NCBI RefSeq assembly: GCF_030272615.1
Contig: NC_081414.1
Span: forward strand, 336,896,002 to 336,960,001
Source: Cryptomeria japonica
Taxonomy: Eukaryota; Streptophyta; Pinopsida; Cupressales; Cupressaceae
DNA: 64,000 bases
Direction of reading: 5' to 3'
Below are positions 47,194-59,121 of the stretch, piece by piece. A program made the translations under genes and the position numbers. Under the pieces are notes generated by a model, which saw nothing but the letters and a program-made list of their open reading frames with translations, was not told where the DNA came from and searched no databases. The first letter of the stretch is position 1. Every line of letters begins with the position of its first letter.

Positions 47194-47608
47194 TATCATA
47201 CTAATAATGAACTTTAAGTTTGTTTGTTCATTTGGCCTATTGGCCACTCATAACCAAGAGTTTATGAAAAATGATAAAAAGGCTGGAGGCCACTTATAAC
47301 ATTAAAACAAAATGACCTAAATCAAATTGATCAGTCACTAACAAAGTCTTGCTAATTTCATCCCACTGATCTCCCAAAGGCCACGTGCTCATAACAACTT
47401 CAACTTGCTCTCTAACCATCTCTTGCCATTTGAGACACAAAATAATCAGAATTATCATGGATTTCGATATTGTAACCAATTCTAATCTTCTTTTTACTTT
47501 TTATTAATAATTAAAGTTCCTTCAACAATAGGTGACAAGAAGATAGACAAATATGAGGATAACAAGGAAAACAGATAGATAAAAGTAATGGGATTTCTAT
47601 GCTCATCA
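46378..47608 (-). repeat. 3' LTR of the Gypsy element
   Basis: From TGTTTGGATAAAAC to ...GCTCATCA on the + strand. It includes a (TA)n run of about 69 bp at 47121-47189. Confidence 0.92.
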
Positions 47609-47619
47609 TTTCCCCCCAG
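47609..47619 (-). promoter_or_regulatory. Polypurine tract of the Gypsy element
   Basis: In sense orientation CTGGGGGGAAA directly precedes the 3' LTR start TGATGAGC. Confidence 0.75.
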
Positions 47620-48281
47620 TTGGCCAATTTGCATGTCCTCATGCAAAGAAGTATGGGTTACAAACCCGAAAGCTTCTGCAGGGTGTTGGAGATCTCATTG
47701 ACCCAAAGTTGTCACATTGCTTGTACCCACTGTTGATACTCCAGAATAGACATATGAGATTCTTTGCACACAACTACTTTAGCTAGTTCCACTCAGAGTC
47801 TACTGATTTCCTCTATCTATGATTTTGTGACAGAATGAGCTTCTTCTAATAGGGTGTTCAAGACCCAGTTCTTTGGTTTTAGCTTAGTTACCATTACCTG
47901 CAAGCCTAAGATTTACTCTTTTGTCAACTGGAGGCTCTCCTCTTCAAGTTACTCTTCACATTCTTATTCTGCCTCTATCTTATCCTCTGACTCGAATTAC
48001 TCCTCTTGTTCTCCTACACTAGTTTGGGGTGATTGAACATTACCCTACTTAGTTTTTGTGTTCAATTCAGTCTCCTGTGGTACAGCAGAGATGGAAGTGT
48101 TCGATATACCCTCTTTACAAGATTTTTCATTAGTAGCTTGATCAACCCCAATTTGAATTTCACCAAAATTATCCATCTGTTTATTTGAGTTCTCTTTATT
48201 TTCTCCTGCATTGACAATATTTGAGATGGCCTTCTATGAGTGGATTCTTAGGAGGCTTGTCCCCACATTTCTCTTGTTCAT
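47620..48281 (-). other. Spacer between the accessory ORF and the polypurine tract
   Basis: There is no supported frame. It may contain frame-shifted remains of the accessory ORF's tail. Confidence 0.4.
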
Positions 48282-49586
48282 TCAAGTTCTATTGTGGTAC
48301 TTGATCATCCCAAGTTTCATCCAGAATGTGTCTTGCCTAAGACTATCCTGAGGTAAACTTGATGGGGAATCAAGAGTATTTACATTAGGATCACCTTGTT
48401 CTTTTATTCGCCTTCTTTTAGCTCTGCTATATTCCCTGTTAAATTTTCCCCTCTTTTGAGTAAATTCAAACAATATCTCTACATTTGGATCATAACCCTT
48501 GGTTTTAGCAAAGGTAATAGCTACATTGGCCAACCCTTCCAATCTGGTTAGGGTTCCTTGTTTACTTTTTCCTTTCCCATCATTGGTCGATTCAGGAAGG
48601 GTTTGTTCGAGCAACTTTTTTTTTCCTTTACTCTGACTAGTACTTGGGGTGTCTATTGTTTGTGCGCTAGGAATTGCAGGGGACTTAGTGGCAAGGGTTT
48701 TACTTGTTCTTCTAGTCACCCTAATGCTTGAACTTGGCGTTTAACAGGACTGAACAAGGCTTATTTTATTATTAAGTTAGACTTCATTCTTTCACTATAT
48801 TTTTCATTAGCTTTAGAAGCAGACTCCACATTCTCGCTAGATTTTTTTGAGGCAGACTCACCAACTTGGGTATATCGTTTTTAGAGTCCTCAGCAGAAGA
48901 ATCCTCTTCTATCAAGGATTTCATACTATTTTTATCTTGTGAATGAACAAATGAATCCCAATCACCGAGAGGGGATATAATTCCCTTATAAATAACAATT
49001 TCACTAACCCATGATGAGACAAAGCATTAGGGTGCCCTTTTTGAACAGACTTAGCGATGCGGTGTAGAGAACGAGAAAGAAAATATGGAATATTAACCAA
49101 CATTCCCCTATGCAAATGCAACAACAATCTGAAGTGTTGGGCAAAAACATATTGGTACCTACCTTCATATGTGATATAGTGGATGATGAACTTGGCAACA
49201 TGCTTCCAATGTGCTGGTAAGGATTCCAATTTAGTACCCTACTCGGTGACCATTTTAACAGATTCACCTCTCTGCAAGAATTTCTTTCGGGTAGGCTACA
49301 AGTCTACAACCTATTTTGTCATGCTAGGAAAATAATTTTCTCTAGTTAATGGTAACCCATAGATCTCTGTAATAGCTTCCATTGTAGCTGAAACCTCTAC
49401 CCCTATACAATAGATGTTCTAGCAGAAATTCCATGCAAACTCCAGGGCAACTCTTTCATCATACCCTCGTAACCATTTAAAATAAACATCCCATTGAGCT
49501 TGTTTAAAAACATCATACACCTGTTGGTTGGCTCTTAAATCCTACATAGAGGTCGGTTCATAATGGTGGCGACGGGTTTTTGCCAT
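48282..49586 (-). pseudogene. Accessory ORF between pol and 3' LTR, with plant transposon-like domain
   Basis: The frame starts MAKTRRHHYEPTSM at 49586 and continues through five TAG codons. Readable parts include QQVYDVFKQAQWDVYFKWL, SATMEAITEIYGLP, then FIIHYITYEGRYQYVFAQHF and GMLVNIPYFLSRSL (about 49170-49060). A basic Ser/Thr/Lys-rich tail lies at 48719-48282. A frameshift is likely near 48960. The domain is like that of uncharacterised plant transposon-associated proteins; no catalytic residues are recognised and its role is unknown. It is in sense with gag-pol but downstream of integrase. All five stops are TAG and would fit Gln. Confidence 0.65.
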
Positions 49587-51419
49587 GAATGGAACAGAGA
49601 GAAAAGATACCAAAACTAAGAGTTCAACAAAAAACTACTTGGGTATGTACATGATCATGGTGGGTCAAACAGACTCTTAAGTGTCAATGCAAATCAGCAA
49701 ACAAAGTTAGGCAACTTGACGTAAAAAAATGAATAAGTTACCAACATTATTTCTGAAATATGTAAGAATATAATCTGAAGAAAATTAAATGTAGTTTCTA
49801 AGCTACTAGATGTTTTTTGAAAAAAAAACTATTTGACAAAAAAATTCAATTTCAATGTAGTAGTACTAAAATTCTAGGAAAAAGATAAGAAGCATTTGTC
49901 TATTTGAACACCCTAATCATAATCAAATAATAATATTTTTTTATAAGATTTTACATATAAGTAGAAGATTCATGTCTGGATGTGACACATTTTTTTTTGT
50001 ATTTTTTTTGAAATAAATAATTAATTATGATTTTTTTACTAAAACTTTTTAAAAATATAAAAAACTTATATGTCTAATCACCATAACTTGGTCAAAAATT
50101 TATGAAATTCATTATTTTTTTAATGCTATAGTATACGAAGCATAGAATGTGACACATGTTTCGGATTCAGAAAATATGATACCATTTGGAAGTTATAGAT
50201 ATTTTTCAATCAACCTATCGATCAGAACTTTAGTCAGAATATTGCTACTTTTTGGCCCCTCATGATCTCGCACATACTTGCTTTAGAAATAAAAAATGAG
50301 CTCCCTAACCCTTTATGTAGCAAGTTTGGTAGAGAAATAAATGACTTTTGAAAATAACTGGCAATGTACGTGGACAGATAGAGGCTAATATGAAACAATA
50401 TGCATGGAAATTTGAAATGATCATGGATAATGACTTCGTAGAGGACCCCAGGTTCCCCCCAGATTATTTGGAAAGACATGTCCATGTGGCGACACCCCAT
50501 TGAAAGAAGGAACAATAAGAGCTAATAAAAAGGAAAAGAAAATAAAGGAAATGAATACCATACCAATCACCAAATTCGTAGAGGAGGAGGTGGCTGCTAG
50601 TAAAGCAGAAAAGCGTAGAAGAAGTCATCAACATGTCCAAACATGATGAAGAGAACATACAACCACACGAGCACAATCCAACTGAAGCAAGAAGGAAAAG
50701 GGTTGATGTGACTCCCAAATGAGCCACATAATGACACAAAGGAGTGCAAATAAAAATGATGATCAGATGGAGAGGCAAGGACAACGAAAGCTTCCATGAG
50801 GGATGGAAATGCCAAAGGTGTGATGTGGCACGTCTAGTGGAGGGAACGAGTGGCTACAAGACAAAGCACATGGGTAAGAACAAGCTGAGACATGTGGGAA
50901 AGACAAGAGCAGTAGGGAGGATAAAGAAAACAAGGTCGTCCATGTGCCAAAACATGCCACATCAGAAAATAGGCACCCATAGTGGTAGAAGCCACGAGAG
51001 TATCAAGGGAGAGAGAGAGACTGTTGAAAACAGTGAAGCACATGGAGATTCCTTTCAAAGAAAGGATAGGAAGAAGGAAAAACAAAACAAGGCAAAGGGA
51101 ATAGCTTGGCACAAAAGTGACAGGAAGAAAGAAGTGGTTTTTTTTTTTTTTACAATAATAGGCCATTGATTACTCAATTTTTAGCCCAATGCCGCCTGGA
51201 AGCACTGGGAACCCAATTTTCACCTACAGGTTCATTACACAACTGCTACCTGCCGGAAATCTAGATTTCAAATGGTGATTGGCCAACAACATTGGAAACC
51301 TGGTTTTCATTGTTGGATCTTTTATTGCACTTTTTGTTTTGTTTTGCTGCTTTTTTCTTTCAATTTTTGAGGAGACCAAAATGAATGACTATAAGTTCCG
51401 TTGTGATGTCACAAAGGAA
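49587..51419 (-). other. Non-coding spacer between integrase and the accessory ORF
   Basis: No frame is convincing. The T-rich and AG-rich blocks (50740-51160) give only low-complexity frames. It may contain the promoter or splice site for the accessory ORF. Confidence 0.4.
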
Positions 51420-52560
51420 AGTTTCTTTTGAGAGAGGTTGTTTGTAGATTTTTAGGCGATGTCCATTAAAAAGTAGAACTCTCCTTTCATAATCCATAGT
51501 ACAAAGACGTACAACACCATTATCATATATTCTCTCGATCTCATAAGGCCTGAGCCACTCTGTGTGAAACTTGCCTTTAAAATATTAAAAATGGGAGTTG
51601 TACAAAAGTGCCCAATCACCTGGCTAAAATGACCACTGGCGAATGAAGCAATCATGCCAAAGAGCACGTTATTTTTGAACTGTCTCTGCATGAAAGAGAG
51701 CCTCCTGACGCAACTCATCCAAAGAATGTAATTGAGCAATACACTCTCTTTGTGCATCAAAAATACTTATACCTAACTAAAGTGCAGTGCGGAGAGTCTT
51801 CATCTCAAATTTGATAGGGAGGATAACCTTCTCACCATAGACAAGTTCATAAGGGGTTAGACCTATGGTGGTCTTCCATGTTGTACGATAGGCCCACCCA
51901 TCTTCAGGGAGCCGCGTGACCTAGTCCCGCTTATGAAGAGAAACTATCTTGGTAAGGATTTTTTCAAGTTCTCTATTGGTGACCTCAACCTGCTCGTTGG
52001 CTTGGGGGTGATAAGGTGAAGAATTGCAATGCCGAATCTCGTACTCTCAAACCAAAGCAAAAATGAGTTCTGATGTGAATTGGGGTCCTTGATCCATGAC
52101 TATTTCATGTGGAACACCAAATGTTGTGAAGATATTTGAATAAAGGAAATCAACTACGTTAGTGTCCCTTGCATGTTTCAAAGCAACAACTTCAACCCAC
52201 TTAGTGACATAATCTATACAAACAAGAATATACTCCTTGTTTTGTGATGACATACTGATAGGCCCAATAAAATCAAGCCCCCATTTTTCAAAGGGCTCAA
52301 TAGACATTTGAGGGTGCAAGGGAATCTCATCAAAGTGTGTGGGATGACCCATACACTAACATTTATAACAGTGATGAACATAGCTCTTACAATCCTTGTG
52401 AATTGTAGGCCAATAGTATCCAACAATAAGAATTTTGGTAGCAGTTCTCTAGGTAGCAAAGTGTCCTTTGCAAGGTTTAGTATGACATGCATGAAGTATG
52501 TCGAAGACATCATCTTCAGGCACACATCGACGCATGACATTATTGATCACTATGCGGAAG
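51420..52560 (-). pseudogene. Gypsy integrase
   Basis: The zinc-binding HHCC domain is readable in frame (HACHTKPCKGHF, then YVHHCYKC near 52370) with TAG stops. The core (52352-52047 and on) has WGLDFIGPI (first Asp), VMDQGPQF (second Asp) and SPYHPQANEQVEVTN (Glu, codon at 51984-51986). Then come DGWAYRTTWKTTIGLTPYEL and the C-terminal PGDWALLYNSHF and NGHRLKIYKQPL (about 51440). The catalytic triad is kept; stops at 52047, about 51917 and about 51780, and others downstream, inactivate it. Confidence 0.85.
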
Positions 52561-52799
52561 AGCATTCCATCTATCCATGTGTATTGACCACTAACTGCAA
52601 TAAGATTTCAATGTTCTTGTGGAGAGAAGTGTGGAGGGAATCGACATGTGACCAGGTAATTGGATATGTTAGAAAACCACACTTTTTGATGAAATGGCAA
52701 AAAGATGCTCATCAGGAAAAAAGTGTCATCAATTAGGACCAACTCATATTTTTGTTGTAACCTGGAAAAGAAATCTACAACCATATTCTCATGACCAGG

Positions 52800-53240
52800 C
52801 TTATCGAGTATATTAATGTCAAATTATTTAAGTAAAAGTAACCATCTAATTACTCTACCAATTACAACAGGTTTATTCATTAGAAATTGAATGGCAGAAT
52901 GATCAGTATGGACAGACACCTTATACCCAGTAATATAATGACAAAATTTATTTATTGCATAAACAACAACTAGAAAGTCCTTTTTAGTTATTGTGTAATT
53001 GACCTCAACTCCAATGAAATTTTTGCTGATATAGTAAATGGAGTAGAAAAGATTATCTTCTTTTTGTCCAAGCACAATGCCCATAGAACTATTTGAAGAA
53101 TCAATATGAATATGAAAAGGCGATTCCCAATTTAGACCTTTGAGTACAGGTGTAGTTACAAGTTTGGTCTTAAGGGCTTCAAAGGCTTCTTGACATTTCG
53201 GTGTCCAAGAGAAAACAACATCTTTTGCTAGCAAGGCAAA
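52800..53240 (-). pseudogene. Gypsy RNase H domain
   Basis: The frame 53234-52824 has FSWTPKCQEAFEALKTKL (RT thumb/connection), FHIHIDSSNSSMGIVLGQ (first Asp), YTITKKDFLVVVYAINKF (where Glu is usual in 'EKEL', here changed) and VSVHTDHSAIQFLMNK (Asp-His). It would remove the RNA strand during reverse transcription. The altered acidic position suggests lost activity. Confidence 0.8.
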
Positions 53241-53491
53241 GAGAGGTGAGGCAATTTTACTAAAGTTTTGGATGAACCTATGGTAATACCCAACATGACC
53301 TAAAAAGCTTCAAGCAAATTTTTGACTGGCGGGTGTAGGCAGGGCTTTAAAAAATTATATTTTTTTGGGATCTATTGCAATACCCTTAGAGAAAATATAA
53401 TGATCAAGTATAATTCCTTCCATCATGAGGATATGGAACTTTTCATGGCTTAGAGACAAATTAGTTTCAATACACCTCTTTTAAGCGCTTT

Positions 53492-54115
53492 TTAAAAGTT
53501 TGATTTAGCTTCCTCATAAGTATTACCATACAGTGTAAAATCATCCATATAAACCTCCACACAATCATTCACTAAATCTGTGAAAATACTCAAAACTGCC
53601 ATTTGAAAAGTGATAGGCGCATTACATAATTCAAAAGACAACACGTTATAGGTGAAAGTACCCCAAGGACAAGTAAAGGTGGTCTTATCCTGATCCTTAG
53701 GTGCAATACGGATCTGATTGTAGCTACTGAAACTATCTAGAAAAGAAAAGAAATTTTTACCTGCAAGAGTATCCAACACCTGATCAATAAATGGCAGCAT
53801 AAAATGATCCTTTTTAGTAGCTTTATTAAGTGCACTGTAATCAACACAAATTCTCCACTTACCATTTTTATTTGGAACCACAATAAGAGGAGAGACCCAT
53901 TGACTATCAAAAATTGGGTATATGAATCCTATATTTAATAACTTTTGTAACTCCTCTTTAACTATTTCACACAAGATAGGTTTAAGCCATCTTTGTGGTT
54001 TCCTAACTGGGTGGCTACCCTTTTCAATATAGATGCAGCATGTGCAAGTATTAGGGTGAATGTCACACATCTCTTGATATTCCCAAGCAAATGCATCTTT
54101 ATGAATTTTAAGCAT
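53492..54115 (-). pseudogene. Gypsy reverse transcriptase
   Basis: A 207-codon frame with PLIVVPNKNGKWRICVDY, ALNKATKKDHFMLPFIDQVL, FSFLDSFSSYNQI (catalytic Asp), FTCPWGTFTYNVLSFELCNA and VYMDDFTLYG (the YMDD active site). The fingers and palm are complete, but the frame breaks with a frameshift at about 53490 before the thumb. This is the clearest coding remnant of the element. Confidence 0.92.
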
Positions 54116-54247
54116 ATCAATTAGATCTTGAATTTATTTAGTTCTTAAATGTAGATTAAGATTAAGTGTGTGACCAGGTAAAATTTCCATAGCCTTCGAT
54201 TATGCAGGTGAATTAAGATCTAGGACTTGTGATGTATCAGTAGAATT

Positions 54248-55108
54248 TTAAAAGGACAAGAATGAACTATACAAGAAATCATGAAGTAGTAATTGATGCA
54301 ATGCAATAAATTGTTGAATAGATAGTGAACTACCTACCATTGGAAAATTACCAAAAGGGCAATGATCACCCATCCTCAACAAAAGCATCATCCTTTCTAA
54401 AATTTCATTAGAACCATCTCTATTTTGGAGAAAATTAACAAGTATATCTTCTTCAGAACATTCCCCCATGTCAAATGTTTGGCCAATAGTGAGGATTGGC
54501 AATGATTCCTCAAAATCACTGTCAATCCATATTGGATCATCTATTTCCAATAAAGGTTGTGTAGGAGGATACAATGTTAATTGCTTAGTTTGTTCCCCAT
54601 TATAAATCACCATATTACTTGACTTGCAATTGATGTACGCATCTGCAACAACCAACCAAGGTCGCCCCAAGATCAGGGGATATCCCCCCAGCTTAATTTT
54701 TGGCTACAAAATCATGAAGTCAGTTGCGTATTCCCATGAATCAATATAAAGAATCACATCTTCTATCATACCTTCAAGTTTGACCAAAGAGCGGTCTGCA
54801 ATTTGGAGAACTGTAGGAGTGGGTCTAAGTCCTTTAAGTGATAATTTTTCCTTTGTTTCATTTTTCATAACATTAATTATAGCTCCCAAATCAATGAGTG
54901 TATTAGGAATAACAACATTAACAATGCGTACCTTTATCATAATACTTCCTGGATCATCATACTTAGGAATTGTTAAGTTCCCAAGCATAAGGTTAGCAAG
55001 TTGTTCAATAACTTGAACAGTCTTTGGATCCGTCTTTTTCTTTTGCTTGCGAGTACACAAAGTTTGAATTATCTTTGTGTATACATGAATATACGTGATA
55101 GTCTGCAA
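54248..55108 (-). pseudogene. Gypsy protease region
   Basis: 55108-54704 contains PNTLIDLGAIINVM, the aspartic protease active-site loop of this Gypsy group (usually LIDLGASINVM), and LQIADRSLVKLEGMIEDVIL. After a stop the frame 54670-54248 begins MGRPWLVVADAYINCKS, matching the conserved LGRPWL end of the protease, then an acidic linker. Stops break it in the middle. Confidence 0.8.
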
Positions 55109-55251
55109 TAAAGGAATTTTGATGTTAACATTACGTAATTCATTTACAAAATCAAATGTAGGTTTTGGAACTTCCTTTTGTATTTGTTCAGTTTGTAAGC
55201 GATCAGGGTATGGAATAGGTTGTGGCCAGACATCATACCACCTAAATTAGG

Positions 55252-56741
55252 TTAGGGTTGATAATGAATAGGTTGTGGCCAGACATCATACCACCCAAAT
55301 TGGCTGGTGAAGGAGGAAGGCTGACTAGGCCTAGTTATAGAATAAGGACTAGTCATCCCAGAGGGCATAGGCCGAGGTGGCCAAGGACGTCTAGGAGCCA
55401 TAAAATAGACTGGTTCTTCTGTATATTCCACTTCTACCACATCCACAGGAAGGGGCTCAAGGATTGTATATTTTCTAGATTCTTCTAGGGATGCAAATTT
55501 ATTCCTATTATAAGGGCATTCTTTACTACCATGCTTCTTCCTATAGATTGGATAAAAGATTTCTAAAGCTTTTTCAGCCTCTTCTTGCCTTTTACAAGTA
55601 TACAATGTATCTATTTGTTTACCCATATGACTCAACAAATAATTCTTTAAATCCTCAAGCAATGTACCTAGCTCCCTTTTGGTGATACCTGATGTACTTC
55701 CTCCTACCACATTATTCCTTCCTATAGAACCTCACATTGTTTGAGAAGACCGTGAATAGTTCCTGCATGCTTCACAAATGTAATCAAAACAAACTTTAGA
55801 AATATCTCCCCCACCCATAAGATTTAATATTTCCATGCAATCATCCTGAACTCCCCTAAGGAATAACATTTTAACTATACCATTATTTAAACCATTTTGT
55901 CAGGCTCACTGGAGACTAAACAAAAAATATTCCAAATAATCCTCTAGTGTTTCTTCTTCATGTTGTGTCATGCAGAAGGTTTCATCGCATACTTCTTAGG
56001 TCTTGCAATATTCATGATATTTACCTAGGAACTTTTCTTTCATATTGTCCCAAGTGTGGACTGACCGTGATCCCAAACTCATGAACCTTCTGAGTGCTGC
56101 TTCTTTCAAGGTAGCTAGAAACAATTTGAGTTTATGTGCATCACTTCGATAGTCATAGTTGTTACAAAAAACTTCAAATTCAAATAAGAACACATTCGGA
56201 TCTTTCATTATCAATCTCCTAAATACAGGCAAAGCAGAGTGAGGGATATTTTTCATTGGAGCATCTTTGATAGGGTCAACAATAGGGAACTTAAAAGTTA
56301 TAGGATTATTATTAGCAAGTACCCCCTGTTGTTTTCGTTGTTGTCACCCATATTTCCTTCAAATGCCTCTGGGGTATAAACAATTGTGAATGGATTTTCT
56401 ACATTCTTCCCACTACATAATTCAAATGAATCAGCAAATTGCTTGGCAAGTTCTAGGGTAATTAATGGTTCTTGAAGAAACTCGGGAACCGTTTGTGATA
56501 TGCTAGGTGGAGAAATAATAGAAAGTTCAACAACACACCTTTCCAAATTAGGCTCAACCACCAATGGATTTTTTTGTGATTTTTCTTGTTTTTGAGTTTG
56601 TGGTTTTTCTCCTACTTCATGTACCTTGACAAATCTACCGTTTCTATCCCCAGGTTGATGCATGCACCTATATGACTTATAAGAACACAAATCAAGAGTA
56701 TTCACCCAAACAAGATCGACAATTGTAGAGGCTTTCCTCAA
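55252..56741 (-). pseudogene. Gypsy gag
   Basis: Three frames in order: 56741-56298 (N-terminal, with LITLELAKQFADSFELCSG), 56256-55996 (capsid core, FEFEVFCNNYDYRSDAHKLK then LATLKEAALRRFMSLGSRSV), and 55710-55252 (C-terminal, with a decayed zinc knuckle KKHGSKECPYNRN and a Pro-rich tail). Separated by frameshifts and stops. Confidence 0.8.
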
Positions 56742-56792
56742 GACATATTGGTCCTAACTTAACTCACTATGACTTCATGCCTTTAATACCTT

Positions 56793-56810
56793 TCCCTGGC
56801 AATGTCACCA
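56793..56810 (-). promoter_or_regulatory. Primer-binding site of the Gypsy element
   Basis: In sense orientation TGGTGACATTGCCAGGGA lies three bases inside the 5' LTR end. It resembles the tRNA-Asp-type TGGCGCCGTTGCCGGGGA of Tat/Athila elements. Confidence 0.65.
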
Positions 56811-56813
56811 AAA

Positions 56814-58003
56814 TGTTTGGATAAAACTGTGAATTAGATTTTGAAATAAGAATTTCCCTCATGCTTAGTTATGGTATTGAAAATCTTAATTTTAATTTCC
56901 CCAGTTCATACCTCAGTGAGTGTCAATCTGGGAAGCATAAACTTATGAAATGTATTGTAGCAATTTACCTAAGGGATGAAGATAGTGGCTTAAGTGGGAA
57001 TGAAATGCAATTAATGATTCTAAGAAACTGATTCACACTTCCTGAGTCAAAACAAACTTCTAATTAGACTAAATTACACTCCACTCTCTTTAAATTAGAA
57101 GACTAGATAAAAGGTTTTGCTTTTTGTCAACTATGTAACAGGATCTGTGACAAGGACTACGACAGACTGGTAAAAATAATAATTTAGTCACATAACTATT
57201 GATTCCAAATGTGTAAATCAATTAGAATAACCATTCAAGTTTAATCCAAAGTGATTATAAAACCATAACATAGTCTTCCAAGAAATAGAAAATGAATTAT
57301 CTAAACACAACCAAATTAACAAACTTTTGAACTAAATCAAATCCACAAAATTGAAATTAAAACAACTCACAACAAAAACATGAAACTCATTGGGTAACCA
57401 CAGAATGGGCCCTACCTCTTTGGTTGCCGAGTGATGGATTACACATGCACTGTTACTATATACTACTCTTTCATTAATAAGATGAACACAAATTTATTTT
57501 TTGAATTCAAACTTCACGCCCAAAATATGTATATCTATTATATCAAGTTCAAGTCGACATACATATATATATATATATATATATATCGATTATTATACTA
57601 ATAATGAACTTGAAGTTTCTTTGTTCATTTGGCCTATTGGCCACTCACAACCAAGAGTCTATGAAAATGACAAAAAGGCCACAGGCCACTTATAACATTA
57701 AAAAAAATGATCTAAATAAAAATGACCGATCACTAACAAAGTCTTGCTAATTTCATCCCACCGATCTCCCAAGGTCCATGTGCTCGGAATAGCTTCAGCC
57801 TCCTCATTACGCATCTCTTGCCATTTCAGACACAAAATAATTAGAATTATCATGGATTTTGATATTGTAACCAATCCTAATCTTTTTTTCACTTTTTATT
57901 AATAATTAAAGTTCCTTCAACAACATGTGACAAGAATACAGACAAATATGAGGATAACAAGGAGAAAGGATAGATACAAATAATGGGATTCCTATGCTCA
58001 TCA
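56814..58003 (-). repeat. 5' LTR of the Gypsy element
   Basis: Direct partner of 46378-47608. Its (TA)n run is only about 24 bp (57563-57586). It is followed by the CCTAG duplication. Confidence 0.92.
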
Positions 58004-58008
58004 CCTAG

Positions 58009-58856
58009 CCCTTGGCAAGAGACACTACCTTTCACAATCAAGACCCTTTTAAATAGAACAACCCTTCATAATACTTTCCCTTTGAAAGAGACACAACCTT
58101 ATCTACTTCCCATTCCTTTCTTCCTCCATTAATATTTCCTTGATTCCCACACTTTATTCATTTCTTCCCTCCTCCTTATCCCTTTTTAAATGGTCTCTTC
58201 TCCCTCTTATATCTCATGTTTTAGAGAGTCACAACTCTTCATTCCATGCCTTTTGACCATTCATTAAGTTAATTACATTTTAATTATATTATATTATATT
58301 TTAATTATTTTATGTCTATTATTATTTATTATTAAATCTTATTTCAAAATGGGGACATGATAGACTGCCCTTGCCCAAGACTACTTGCCATCAAGCAATG
58401 ATCATGGAGTGTTGAAGATGATTCCCAATATGAAATTTCTTTGGAAACACACATGGAACAAACTTGTTGAAAATACATCAAACATGATGTGAAGCATATT
58501 CAAGACACAAGGTATACATTAGGAAGGCACACACACCACAAAAATCATGAGGCAAACACATAAATGAACATAACATATGAAGCATATATACACGATACCA
58601 AGCATACATGAGAAGTTTATGCATATAAAATACACATGGAGTAAACATGTTGAAATGACTTTTGTATGAAGAAAACACATAATGCATGAGTCATACACAT
58701 TGATACATGCAAGGCATAAAGCATGAAGAATACAAATGAATACAAGTAAGATATCAAGTATAAACGTAAAGCATGAAATACCCGAATACATGTAAGGTAC
58801 AAATCATATATGAGAAAGGCACTCATGGAGTGGAAAAACAAGTATATTTGAAATTT
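58009..58856. other. Spacer right of the Gypsy element
   Basis: No gene. 58200-58260 resembles 46320-46375 on the other side of the element. 58478-58841 is rich in short GAAGCATA/ACATGA-like words. Confidence 0.4.
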
Positions 58857-59115
58857 TATATGCTTAATTATTAATATTCAATCCGATTTCATTCCCTGCT
58901 TTAAATATTCTCCTAAATATGCTCTTAGTTCTTTATATATTTTATTCCCTCCTTTTTGCCCTTCCTTTAAATTATATCTCCTTTATAATTTATTGTTGGA
59001 AGAATAACCATCTTTCATAGTAATTGAGGCACCACCTTTCATAATAATTAAGTCACTACTTTTCAATATTTTTTTTTGAGAATAATATATTATTCACCAA
59101 ATTTATCTGCCTTTC
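58857..59115. repeat. Dispersed repeat, copy B (partner at 46046-46320)
   Basis: Same order of motifs as copy A. Its right end abuts the P450 relic at 59122. Confidence 0.75.
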
Positions 59116-59121
59116 ATCTCT

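Larger units (their letters stand above)
46378..58003 (-). mobile_element. Complete Ty3/Gypsy retrotransposon, about 11.6 kb
   Basis: LTRs at 46378-47608 and 56814-58003 have TG...CA ends, and a perfect CCTAG target duplication (46373-46377 and 58004-58008) frames the element. On the - strand the order is 5' LTR, primer site, gag, protease, reverse transcriptase, RNase H, integrase, a 1.8-kb spacer, an extra sense ORF, polypurine tract, 3' LTR. Protease before RT and integrase last is the Gypsy order. The catalytic motifs of RT (YMDD) and integrase (D, D, E) are kept, but many stops and frameshifts make it inactive. Confidence 0.95.

Noticed and set aside
52214-52540. 108-residue - strand frame over the integrase N-terminus
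   Set aside because: It is a shadow; the HHCC zinc-binding residues are read in the other frame, with two TAG stops.
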